Shown here: positions 8,507 to 16,710 of the stretch, piece by piece
How the letters are laid out: the number at the start of each line of letters is the position of its first letter
Numbering within the stretch: the first letter of the stretch is position 1
Source: Chloroflexota bacterium
GTDB taxonomy: Bacteria > Chloroflexota > Dehalococcoidia > Lucifugimonadales > JACPCL1
Assembly: GCA_016202485.1 (NCBI GenBank)
Contig: JACQOP010000053.1
Location: forward strand, 1 to 32,826
Length of the DNA: 32,826 bases
Direction: 5' to 3'
Made by a program: the position numbers and the translations under genes
The notes under the pieces: generated by a model
What the model was told of the DNA's origin: nothing
The model's input: only the letters and a program-made list of their open reading frames with translations
Database searches by the model: none

Positions 8507-9406
8507 CTACTGCTTGGCAACGTCCTTATCCGGTTGGATCAAGAGCACAGGGCGGGTCTGGCGCTCCAGAACGGCGGCAGCCACGCTGCCCATGGGCAGT
8601 TTGCCATTGTCCCCCATGCCGTGGGTAGACATGGCGATAAGGTCTGCGGGGGCCTCGTCTGCATAGCGGAGAATGTCATCCACTGGCGAGCCGCTGGTAA
8701 CGCGCCAGCCTACCTTGAGGGTTTGGCTGGACAGGGTTTGGGTCATTTGCTGGAGGTAGTCGCTGATAGCCTCGGTGGCCTGAACCTGGGATGGGGTGGG
8801 AGGACGCTGAGCGTGGCCCTCGGCGGGGACTACGTGCAGGAGGACGATTTCCATGCCCATAGCCTCGGCCATGGCAGCAACCACGGGCAGGACTGATTCG
8901 GCAAGTTTTGAGCCGTCCAAAGGGACGAGTATGCGGTAATAGGTGGGCTTCCACTTTTGAAATATCATGGATGACCTCATGGTGAGCTCTGTCTTGAGTG
9001 TAGAGGTGGATAAAGGGATTGGAGCCTTATGGGCGCCCAGCTCTGCCAGACTGTTGGCCAGGCGCGAGAAGTTTGCCATGGGGAAAGGTTTTGCCAGGGT
9101 TACTACTGAGCCGAAAGCCTGGATAATGCGTATGTCCCAACTATCGTCCAGGAGGAGCAGGGATGGCTGCGGCTGTCCCTGACACCATTTTGCCAGGGCG
9201 TGGTAGGTTTCTGCCTGCCCTTCACTATACCAGCTTAGGTCCAGAACCCATAGTTCTGTATCCCAGGTGGTCTTGGAGGCCAGGAAGCTCAGGGGCAGCT
9301 TTGGGTTCACCAGGTGGATATCCGCCCGGTGGCCCTGGGCTGCCAGGTTCCGGGCAAGCAGGACGCTAAACACCCGGTCTTCGCTTAGGATTGTGATGTG
9401 TGCCAT
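8507..9406 (-). CDS. pseudo-receiver-UspA fusion protein
   Basis: Start set at MAHITILSEDRVF (Met19 of ORF 8507..9460). C-terminal UspA domain YYRILVPLDGSKLAESVLP...STHGMGDNGKLPMGSVAAAVL; N-terminal ~130 aa receiver-like ending VVTLAKPF. Confidence 0.85.
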   Translation of the reverse strand: MAHITILSEDRVFSVLLARNLAAQGHRADIHLVNPKLPLSFLASKTTWDTELWVLDLSWYSEGQAETYHALAKWCQGQPQPSLLLLDDSWDIRIIQAFGSVVTLAKPFPMANFSRLANSLAELGAHKAPIPLSTSTLKTELTMRSSMIFQKWKPTYYRILVPLDGSKLAESVLPVVAAMAEAMGMEIVLLHVVPAEGHAQRPPTPSQVQATEAISDYLQQMTQTLSSQTLKVGWRVTSGSPVDDILRYADEAPADLIAMSTHGMGDNGKLPMGSVAAAVLERQTRPVLLIQPDKDVAKQ

Positions 9407-9437
9407 GACCTTCCAAGTGCCGAGGGGTACAGTTACA

Positions 9438-9504
9438 AGAATAGACTGAGAAAGACTCATAATGCCTGAACACGCAGAGAATGTCCCTGAATAAGCCCTG
9501 AAAA
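9438..9504 (-). promoter_or_regulatory. promoter/operator, copy 3 (UspA-HK-RR operon)
   Basis: TTTTCAG 9504-9498, TATTCAG 9493-9487, TGTTCAG 9472-9466; TATTCT at 9443-9438. Same 11/21 bp spacing as copies 1 and 2. Confidence 0.6.
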
Positions 9505-9587
9505 TTTCGGCGGCCTGCTGGGGGTGGAGACTATCCGTTCCTCCGCTTGCCCATGTTTCTCCTACCTAGGGCCAGTTCAGGAGCAAA

Positions 9588-9634
9588 TAAAGGGGGGGTG
9601 TCCCCGGTATAGTCGGGGCCATCCCCCCCTTTAA
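9588..9634. terminator. GC-rich hairpin terminator
   Basis: TAAAGGGGGGGTGTCCCCGG...CGGGGCCATCCCCCCCTTTAA inverted repeat downstream of the minus-strand gene 9727..10413. Confidence 0.75.
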
Positions 9635-9726
9635 GGTGAATCTGGTCTGAAGGCTGTTACCTTAGCCCATTCGGCTCCAACTCATCCAAGAAGGAGGATG
9701 GACGGGGGAAGACAAAGGAAGGAGCA

Positions 9727-10413
9727 TTAGCGTATCGTGAAGGGGTTGAGGGGGAGCTTGGCGTCGTATACATCCAGGCCCTCCTTGCGTTTCACGTAGG
9801 CCACCACCAGATAGGTTAGAGGAGTGGCCAGGGTCTCGTAGGCCACCTTTACCAGCCACTGGGTAATGAGCAGCTCTAGCAACTGGCCTCCGGTGAAAAC
9901 GCTGATGAAGGCAATGGTAATGAACACGCTGGAGTCCACGCCCTGCCCAACCAGGGTGGAACCGATGGTGCGTACCCATAGCCAGCGTCCCCTGGTGGCC
10001 ACCTTCAACCGGGAGAGGACCAGGGCGTTGGTCAGCTCCCCCACCAGATAGCCGCCAAAGGACGCCACTAGCAGGCGTGGAGTAAAGCCCAAGATGGCTT
10101 CGTAGGAGTCCTGGCCTTGCCAGAAGGGGGCAGAGGGCAGAAGCCCGCCCAACCAGAACCCTAGCACGGCCACTGCATTGCCTAGGAAGCCCAGCCAGAT
10201 GACCCGGCGCGCCATGCGGAAACCGTAGACTTCGGTAAGCACATCACCGAGGATGTAGGTGATGGGGAACAGGATAATAGCGGCGGGCAGGACGCGGCCA
10301 CCCACCTCAATGATTTTCACGGCAATGATATTGGATGTGATCAGTAGCGCCACAAAAAGCACTGCAAAGCTCAGATAGATTCCGGTGATGCGAGGGGGAG
10401 TGGTCGGGTTCAT
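9727..10413 (-). CDS. queuosine precursor transporter (YhhQ/VUT family)
   Basis: ITSNIIAVKIIEVGG...FPITYILGDVLTEVYGFRMARRVIWLGF...GELTNALVLSRLK..WLWVRTIGSTLVGQGVDSSVFITIAF. Confidence 0.92.
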   Translation of the reverse strand: MNPTTPPRITGIYLSFAVLFVALLITSNIIAVKIIEVGGRVLPAAIILFPITYILGDVLTEVYGFRMARRVIWLGFLGNAVAVLGFWLGGLLPSAPFWQGQDSYEAILGFTPRLLVASFGGYLVGELTNALVLSRLKVATRGRWLWVRTIGSTLVGQGVDSSVFITIAFISVFTGGQLLELLITQWLVKVAYETLATPLTYLVVAYVKRKEGLDVYDAKLPLNPFTIR

Positions 10414-10467
10414 GGCTTTCCCGTTTGCTGCAAGTGTATGCCAAACAGCGGCTTTCCGAGATGGTGG

Positions 10468-11136
10468 TTACGTTCCTGCGCCTTGCTCTCCCTTCAAACC
10501 CGTGACGCGTATCATCGTGCGTGCCTTGTGGATGCGGTTGATATTGAGCAGCAGGGCCGTTAGTTCCTCCACGTAGCGGGCATTGGCCAGCCCGCCGCCA
10601 TCCACAGCACCGAGGTCTCTGATGCTGCGGGCCATTGCCATGATCCGGGCTTTGGCCGCGCCGTGGTCCGAGCACACCACTACATCGCCGTCCAGTGCCC
10701 TGTTGGGCGACCAGAGGTCTACGGCGCTGACGTTCTGGAAGGCGGCGACCACCTGGGATTGGGGGAGCAGGCCCTGGGCCTGCATTGCCGCTGACCCTTC
10801 AGGCACCATTATGGCCGCAATAGTCCCCTCCAGGAAGGTCACGGGCGCCACTGTTGACACCACCAGTTTTCCCACCAGGGCGCCAGCCAGGGGCGATAGC
10901 AGTCCGGTCTGGGCCTCATAGGGCACGGTCACAAAGACCACGTCACATACCTGGGCTACGTGGGCGTTGGTACTGGGCAGCACCTCCTCCACCGGGGCGC
11001 GGGCTTTGATGCGCTCCACGGCTTCCCCTGCCTTTACCAGATCCCGGGAGCCAATCATCACCCGTTGTCCTGCGATTGCCAGGCGCAGGGCTAGCCCGCG
11101 CCCCTCTGGACCGGTGCCTCCGAGGAACCCAATCAT
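10468..11136 (-). CDS. npdG: NADPH-dependent F420 reductase
   Basis: MIGFLGGTGPEGRGLALRLAIAGQRVMIGSRD...; start at 11136 supported by AAGGAG 5 nt upstream. Confidence 0.88.
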   Translation of the reverse strand: MIGFLGGTGPEGRGLALRLAIAGQRVMIGSRDLVKAGEAVERIKARAPVEEVLPSTNAHVAQVCDVVFVTVPYEAQTGLLSPLAGALVGKLVVSTVAPVTFLEGTIAAIMVPEGSAAMQAQGLLPQSQVVAAFQNVSAVDLWSPNRALDGDVVVCSDHGAAKARIMAMARSIRDLGAVDGGGLANARYVEELTALLLNINRIHKARTMIRVTGLKGEQGAGT

Positions 11137-11270
11137 CGGTACTCCTTGCTTCAAGCTGGCAAAAGTATAGCATCGGGCAGGGGGGACGAGACTACATTAT
11201 CAGCCCCTGGGAACACCCCGTTCTACGGGGTATACTTAGAGCACTGAACCTCGTCCCGAAAGGAACCTTC

Positions 11271-12557
11271 ATGGCCGAAGTCCGACCCTTCCGTGGTCTA
11301 CGGTATGCCGCCAGGGCCGGCGCATCCCTCACCGACCTCATTTGCCCTCCTTACGACGTTATTGCGCCTGCCCAGCAGCAGGCCCTGGAATCTCTTCACC
11401 CGCACAACGCCGTCCACATTGAACTACCGCGAGGGGAGGGTGACGCCCAGTACCAGAATGCCGCCTCCCTTTTTTCCCGCTGGCAGGAGGAGGGTATCCT
11501 CGTTCGGGACAACATCCCCAGCTACTATTTCATGCGTCACACCTTTGTCCACAACAGCAAGACCCTAGCCCGGTGGGGCCTGATGGCTGCCGTACGATTG
11601 GAGGACTACGATCGCCGGGTTGTGCTGCCCCACGAAGAGACCCGCCCCCAGGCCAAGGAGGACCGCTACCGTTTGATGACTGCTTGCCGGGCTAACTTCA
11701 GCCCTATCATGTGTCTTTACCGGGACCCGAAGCACCGGATACGCCAGGCAGTGGAAAGCACGGGGTGGAAGACGCCAATGGCCAGGGCCTCCTACAACGA
11801 CGAAGAGCTTTCGCTATGGGCGGTCCCGAGTTCCGTGCTGGACGAGGCTGTCCAGGCAACGATGAAGGATGCACCCCTGTTCATTGCCGACGGCCATCAC
11901 CGATACGAGACTGCCCTGCGGTACCGCAATGAAGCTGGCGCCAAGGCAGGTTACGTACCTCAGAACGCTGCCTTCAACTACGTCATGATGACGCTCATAG
12001 ACTTCCAGGACCCGGGGCTTGTGGTCATGCCCTATCACCGGGCCATTGGAGGCGTCAATGCGCAGGGCGTCACGGCCCTGCGTAACAAGCTCATGGAGGT
12101 ATTCCAACTGGAGGCCATTCCCTCGCATCCCAGGACACCGCAAGCCCTGGAGGAAGCGGTGCGACAGCGGCCAGGGGTGTGCCTAGGCCTGCTGGGGCCC
12201 GACGGGGAGGGTCCTTATCTGTGTACCCTGCGACTGGAAGCACGGGAAGGCCTGCGCACCCTGCCTGGGGGCATGGCCCTCCGTGATTCCGAGGGCTGGG
12301 TGCTCCACCAGGCGGTCTTCGCCCCAGTCCTGGGGACTGGGGACTCACCGCTCATTACATACTTCCATGACCCCCAAGAGGGCTGGGACAAGGTGCTGGA
12401 AGGGGAGCTCCAGATGGCCTTCTTCCTGAAGCCATTTCCCCTGGACCTGTTCCAAGGGGTGGTCTCTGCCGGCCAGAAGCTGCCACCCAAGTCCACCTAT
12501 TTCCACCCCAAACTGCCCACCGGCCTGGTCTTCAATCTGCTGGAGGGAGAGATGTGA
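11271..12557 (+). CDS. DUF1015 family protein
   Basis: MAEVRPFRGLRY...LICPPYDVI...HNAVHIELPRGE...FIADGHHRYETALRYR...STYFHPKLPTGLVFNLLEGEM. Confidence 0.92.
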   Translation: MAEVRPFRGLRYAARAGASLTDLICPPYDVIAPAQQQALESLHPHNAVHIELPRGEGDAQYQNAASLFSRWQEEGILVRDNIPSYYFMRHTFVHNSKTLARWGLMAAVRLEDYDRRVVLPHEETRPQAKEDRYRLMTACRANFSPIMCLYRDPKHRIRQAVESTGWKTPMARASYNDEELSLWAVPSSVLDEAVQATMKDAPLFIADGHHRYETALRYRNEAGAKAGYVPQNAAFNYVMMTLIDFQDPGLVVMPYHRAIGGVNAQGVTALRNKLMEVFQLEAIPSHPRTPQALEEAVRQRPGVCLGLLGPDGEGPYLCTLRLEAREGLRTLPGGMALRDSEGWVLHQAVFAPVLGTGDSPLITYFHDPQEGWDKVLEGELQMAFFLKPFPLDLFQGVVSAGQKLPPKSTYFHPKLPTGLVFNLLEGEM

Positions 12558-12570
12558 CCGGGACAGCAGA

Positions 12571-12668
12571 TGGCGGGAGCGCGTGGGAGTCGAACGCACC
12601 CTCCGCCGCGCAGGCGGCGGAGCAACGGGTTTGAAGCCCGCGGGAGCCACCGGGCCCCTTCCGCTCCC
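12571..12668 (-). tRNA. selC: tRNA-Sec (anticodon TCA), CCA encoded
   Basis: Minus strand GGGAGCGG-AA-GGGGCC-CGGT-GGCTCC-C-GCGGG-CTTCAAA-CCCGT-TG-CTCCGCCGC-CTGC-GCGGCGGAG-G-GTGCG-TTCGACT-CCCAC-GCGCTCCC-G-CCA. It has a 6-bp D-stem with 4-nt loop, TCA anticodon and a 9-bp variable arm; one acceptor and one T-stem mismatch. Confidence 0.92.
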
Positions 12669-12855
12669 ACTGCTACTATAGCAGACTTGCCACCTTCGTC
12701 CAGTCCCCACGCCTCTGTCCTTGACCCTGCCCCTACAGGCGGGAGGAGGAAAATTCCTGGCACGCACGGACCAGGGGGGCGTCACGTTCCACGCCTTGAA
12801 CCCGACCACCCCTTCCTCTACAATCGGAAGGTAGGAATATACGCTGAGGAACTTT

Positions 12856-13617
12856 ATGAGCAAACTGCTGGACCGGCTGGACCGCATCACCCGGGGGTCG
12901 GGCCGTACCCTTGGCTTTGCCCCGGCTGCGGCAAGAGAAACACTGCCCACCATGGTGCTGGTGGCCCAGGTGGAAGCCACTGAGGGCGCTGGTGCTGTGA
13001 AGGCTGGGGCTGACGCCGTGCTGCTACCCCTGGCAACTTCACCGGAGGGGCTGCCAGCACCGAAAGGCACGGTGTGGGGTGCTGAGGTAGCTTTTCTGGA
13101 CAAGGCCCAGGCCGATACCCTGCGAGCCGCTGGCTGTGACTTCCTGGTCTTCGGCATTGACGGAACCCTGGTGGAGGCCTTGGAGGAGGGGGAGTGCACC
13201 CGCATCCTTCGCGTTTCCCCTGCCCTGGAGGAAAACCAGCTCCGGTGCCTGGAAGACCTACCCGTGGACGTGGTCATTGTGACCAAACCTGCCCTGGATG
13301 GCCCCCTTAGCCTAGCCCACCTGCTGTCCATCGCCAATGTGCGCGCTGCCACCAGCCGCTACCTTCTGCTGGAGTGGAACGCACCCCTCAGTGGAAAGGA
13401 ACTGGAACACCTACGGGATATGGGCGTGGACGGCATCCTCTTGAAAGGGGCTAGCGACGTAGCGACGTGCAGGGAGCGTATCAACGCATTGCCTCCCCGA
13501 CGCCCCCGGAACGAAAAGGATGGCCGTGCGCCGGTGCTGCCGCGCCTGGAGACTGGCTTCGGCCCCTCCCGGCAACGCCAGCCTGAGCCAGATGAAGAAG
13601 AGGATGACGACTATTAG
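12856..13617 (+). CDS. conserved hypothetical protein, TIM-barrel-like, acidic C-terminal tail
   Basis: MSKLLDRLDRITRGSGRTLGFAPAA...GADAVLLPLATSPEG...MGVDGILLKGASDVATCRERINALPPRRPRNEKDG...DEEEDDDY. Confidence 0.75.
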   Translation: MSKLLDRLDRITRGSGRTLGFAPAAARETLPTMVLVAQVEATEGAGAVKAGADAVLLPLATSPEGLPAPKGTVWGAEVAFLDKAQADTLRAAGCDFLVFGIDGTLVEALEEGECTRILRVSPALEENQLRCLEDLPVDVVIVTKPALDGPLSLAHLLSIANVRAATSRYLLLEWNAPLSGKELEHLRDMGVDGILLKGASDVATCRERINALPPRRPRNEKDGRAPVLPRLETGFGPSRQRQPEPDEEEDDDY

Positions 13618-13658
13618 CCCTTTATCCGTGGCAGAGCAGGGCGGCTGGAACGACTGCC

Positions 13659-15179
13659 CTACCTTTTTCCCGGCGGGGCACTCATTCTCAGCCGTTCATA
13701 CACACCACGCCACAATCCATTGAGGACACCTTTTTGTTCCGGAAGGGGGGCGACCTGCCCGTAGCGCACTGCCACATAGGCGCGGGTGATCTCCTCCAGG
13801 GCGTCAGCCTCCTCAGGAAATTTTCCCTCAAGGATATGGAGGTACTCGTTGGGCGTCTCCTGGGCCTTGCGCGGGAAGCCGGCATAGGAAGCGCCGACAA
13901 GGAGATGGGTGTACATCTCCCGGACTTCCAGTTCGCCTTGTGGTACCTGCCATCCGCTGTTGCGACCAACGATAGGTATATGCCCAAGGGCAGACCGCCT
14001 ATCCCGGAACCACCACAGCAGGTGCACCAGGCCCAGTATGACGTCACGCAGGAACTCCCTTAGGCCGCCTAATGACTGGTGCGTCTCCTCCAGGGCATCC
14101 CGTGGCCGAGGCAGCCCTCGCCGGGCCATGACCATCCGGGTAAAGATGTACGTCACCACCATGACAATGGCGATGAGGATGGCCCACTTCATGAGGACCA
14201 CCCATGTTGGGACATCACTTGTTCGCTCTGTCTCCAAAATAGCTCTGCGCAGGTTGGAAAAGTCGGGTATGGTCAGGTTAAAGTTTTCCGGTGGGCCACC
14301 GGCCAGCTTCCTGACCGCCCACATGATAGCAAAGAAGATGCCCATGAATGCCAGGACAAAGGGATACGCCAGGTAGTACAAAAGGAGGGAGAGGAAATTA
14401 GAGATGAGGCCGATGAGGGCGACGATGGGTGAGAGCACACTCTCTGAGAAGAGGGAAGCGGCGATCAATCCCATTACGACCATGGCTGTTACAAAGGCCA
14501 GAAGTTGGAATATCCAGGGCTGGCTGAAGAAGGCTCCTGCCCCTTCCTGCCGCATCATCTCACGGCGCACTCGCATGAGGTGGCTCATTGCAAGAGCGGT
14601 GAGGGAGGCGAAGAAGAAAGCGGCCACAACCAGAATGGCAAACCCGCGGCCGACACCCTCAAGAGTGCCGGCCCGATAGGCAATTTCCCACAGGACCAGG
14701 CTAACAACTGTGCCTATGAGTCCAACAATGAAACTACGGAATACTTGCTCCTGGGTCATGCCGTCCTTGGCAAGTCTGTAACCGCGCCACCACAAGTACA
14801 TGCTCCCCAAGATGGTGATCTGCATGGGGGTAAATAAGGCCTCAACGAGGTTATAGCTGGCGAACCGGAGCCAGCCTATGTCCCACAGTGCATAGCCCCC
14901 GCTGTTCTCCAAGCGCACGAGGACCACGAGGAGCGCCAGGAGGCTGAGGCCGGCCCACAGCCCTGCCCTGGCTGTGCGCTCCCTTATTTGGGCTACAATT
15001 TGCACCCAGTAGTAACTGGTCCACATTACGGCCACGATGGATAAGGGAGTAAGCGGGGTCTCCGCCCATTCAAGGAAGCCGGCGTTGCCCAACAAGGCAA
15101 GCCACAGATATACCCACAAACCTTCCATGAGGAATGTGGAGAAGAGCAACACCCTGGTGGGAGTGATCCACCGGCTCAT
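13659..15179 (-). CDS. multi-pass membrane protein with C-terminal DUF4129-like domain
   Basis: Many TM segments; C-term EVREMYTHLLVGASYAGFPRKAQETPNEYLHILEGKFPEEADALEEITRAYVAVRYGQ. Confidence 0.8.
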   Translation of the reverse strand: MSRWITPTRVLLFSTFLMEGLWVYLWLALLGNAGFLEWAETPLTPLSIVAVMWTSYYWVQIVAQIRERTARAGLWAGLSLLALLVVLVRLENSGGYALWDIGWLRFASYNLVEALFTPMQITILGSMYLWWRGYRLAKDGMTQEQVFRSFIVGLIGTVVSLVLWEIAYRAGTLEGVGRGFAILVVAAFFFASLTALAMSHLMRVRREMMRQEGAGAFFSQPWIFQLLAFVTAMVVMGLIAASLFSESVLSPIVALIGLISNFLSLLLYYLAYPFVLAFMGIFFAIMWAVRKLAGGPPENFNLTIPDFSNLRRAILETERTSDVPTWVVLMKWAILIAIVMVVTYIFTRMVMARRGLPRPRDALEETHQSLGGLREFLRDVILGLVHLLWWFRDRRSALGHIPIVGRNSGWQVPQGELEVREMYTHLLVGASYAGFPRKAQETPNEYLHILEGKFPEEADALEEITRAYVAVRYGQVAPLPEQKGVLNGLWRGVYERLRMSAPPGKR

Positions 15180-15188
15180 AGGACCTCC

Positions 15189-16406
15189 TCAGGTCAGGAC
15201 AACCTCTTCCATGCGCTCCCAGTTATTGGCTTCGGACACGGTATAGGTGGGTATGCGCCGAGCGGCGGCTATGCCGTCGTCGCTGCCGATCTTCACCAGG
15301 GCAATGGAGCGGCCGGCCTGGCGCAGGCGGATGATAGTGGTTAGGGACCCTTCGTCCAGGACTGCGGCGACTACCAGGATAGTGACGCCCCAGGGCAGGG
15401 TCTTGGTCCGTTCTGCCAGTAAATTGGCAAGAGAAATGGACTCTTCTGGATGCACCTGAGCCATGATTTCCAAGATTTTGATAATCTGTTCTGGATTGGA
15501 GGATGGAGGGACTTGCAGCAGACGAGAGGTGAGCCGTGAGGTCTGGTTGACGTAGACCCCCACAGGGTGGTCGTTCTCCAAGGCGTGGTTCGCCAGTGCA
15601 GTGGTTGCCAGGACTCCCAGTTCCAGGAGGTGGGGGCGGGACCCCTGGAGAGGGGGTTCCACGGTGCGCACGTCATAAAAAACCACGTAATTAGGCGCGG
15701 TGGAGGCATCAAAGACCCGGGTCTGTAGGCGGCCGGTGCGCGCTGTAGATTTCCAGTGGATATGCCGGATGCTGTCGCCGGCAACATACTCGCGGCTGCC
15801 CATGGGACGAGTCAGGTCGTCAATGAGGCTACGCCGGAGCCGGACGTTACCGTAGGGCTCACGGGAGGGCATGCGTCCCAAGACGAGGGGGAGTACTCTG
15901 GGAAAGACAGACAAGAGGTGGTCCCGTTCCAGTTGTATCTCCCGGCTGAACATGCCAAAAGGGTCTCCGGAGCGAATGTATACCGGCCCCAGGTAGTAGT
16001 GGCCCCGGCGCTGGCATAGGATGGAATAGCGGCGGGTGAGCTTGTGATACCAGCTCATGGATACCAAAGTGGATAGGATAAGGCGGTCGTGCACTGGGGC
16101 AACGATCAGCCGCCCCTGGAGGGGGGCGGCATAGCGGGGTACTTCATCACGCACCTGGACCCAGGGCATTGGAAGGAGCTTATTGTTGGTCAGCTCCGTT
16201 GTGAAAGACAACTCTTCGCCAGTAAAAGCGCGGTAGGCGCTGAGGGCATGGCGGTACTCCACACGGGCCAGGCAGTATTTGACCCACAGCCTGGTAACGG
16301 CGGTGAGGATGAGGATGAGGATAGCCACCAGAAGGAGAGCTATGGACGCCAGGAGGGCGCTCAAAACGGCCAGCCCGATGGCAACATAGACCCATGCGTT
16401 TCCCAT
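15189..16406 (-). CDS. DUF58 domain protein
   Basis: N-terminal TM helices (MGNAWVYVAIGLAVLSALLASIALLL) and core DDLTRPMGSREYVAGDSIRHIHWKSTARTGRLQTRVFDAS. Alternative upstream Met at 16520. Confidence 0.88.
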   Translation of the reverse strand: MGNAWVYVAIGLAVLSALLASIALLLVAILILILTAVTRLWVKYCLARVEYRHALSAYRAFTGEELSFTTELTNNKLLPMPWVQVRDEVPRYAAPLQGRLIVAPVHDRLILSTLVSMSWYHKLTRRYSILCQRRGHYYLGPVYIRSGDPFGMFSREIQLERDHLLSVFPRVLPLVLGRMPSREPYGNVRLRRSLIDDLTRPMGSREYVAGDSIRHIHWKSTARTGRLQTRVFDASTAPNYVVFYDVRTVEPPLQGSRPHLLELGVLATTALANHALENDHPVGVYVNQTSRLTSRLLQVPPSSNPEQIIKILEIMAQVHPEESISLANLLAERTKTLPWGVTILVVAAVLDEGSLTTIIRLRQAGRSIALVKIGSDDGIAAARRIPTYTVSEANNWERMEEVVLT

Positions 16407-16661
16407 GACAGCCCTTCGTTTTGGTATCCTGCCCAGAAATCTTTGCCAGGATTCAACCAGCCAGGCGATTGTGCCCCTCACCCTCCCGCAATGGCTGGGG
16501 GATGCCTCCAGCAGCCCCACACAGGAGGGTAAAACCCCTTTTGAATCCCCTGAGATATTGGGAGAGGCTGAGCCTCAGGATAAGAGGAGAGTGCACTGAT
16601 TATAGCCTATCTCAAACCACAGGGTCACTGAGGTGTAAGACTGGGCAGTGCTGGCAGAAAA

Positions 16662-16694
16662 CAGAAGAGGGAGGTTGACAACCTCCCTCTTCTG
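16662..16694 (-). terminator. terminator of the MaoC-like operon
   Basis: CAGAAGAGGGAGGTTG...CAACCTCCCTCTTCTG inverted repeat followed on the minus strand by TTTTC. Confidence 0.75.
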
Positions 16695-16710
16695 GGGTTT
16701 AGCAGGCTGA

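Noticed and set aside
9407-9460. Upstream start (M1) of the 8507..9460 ORF
   Set aside because: The operator and -10-like box (9438-9504) would place the transcription start downstream of this Met; Met at 9406 begins a normal beta-strand (MAHITILSED).
10414-10467. Possible preQ1 riboswitch upstream of the YhhQ-like gene
   Set aside because: The 54-bp gap shows no recognisable preQ1 aptamer features by eye.
12345-13352. Minus-strand ORF (335 aa) spanning the DUF1015 C-terminus, tRNA-Sec and the 12856 gene
   Set aside because: Crosses the tRNA gene; Ser/Arg/Pro-rich low-information sequence; shadow ORF.
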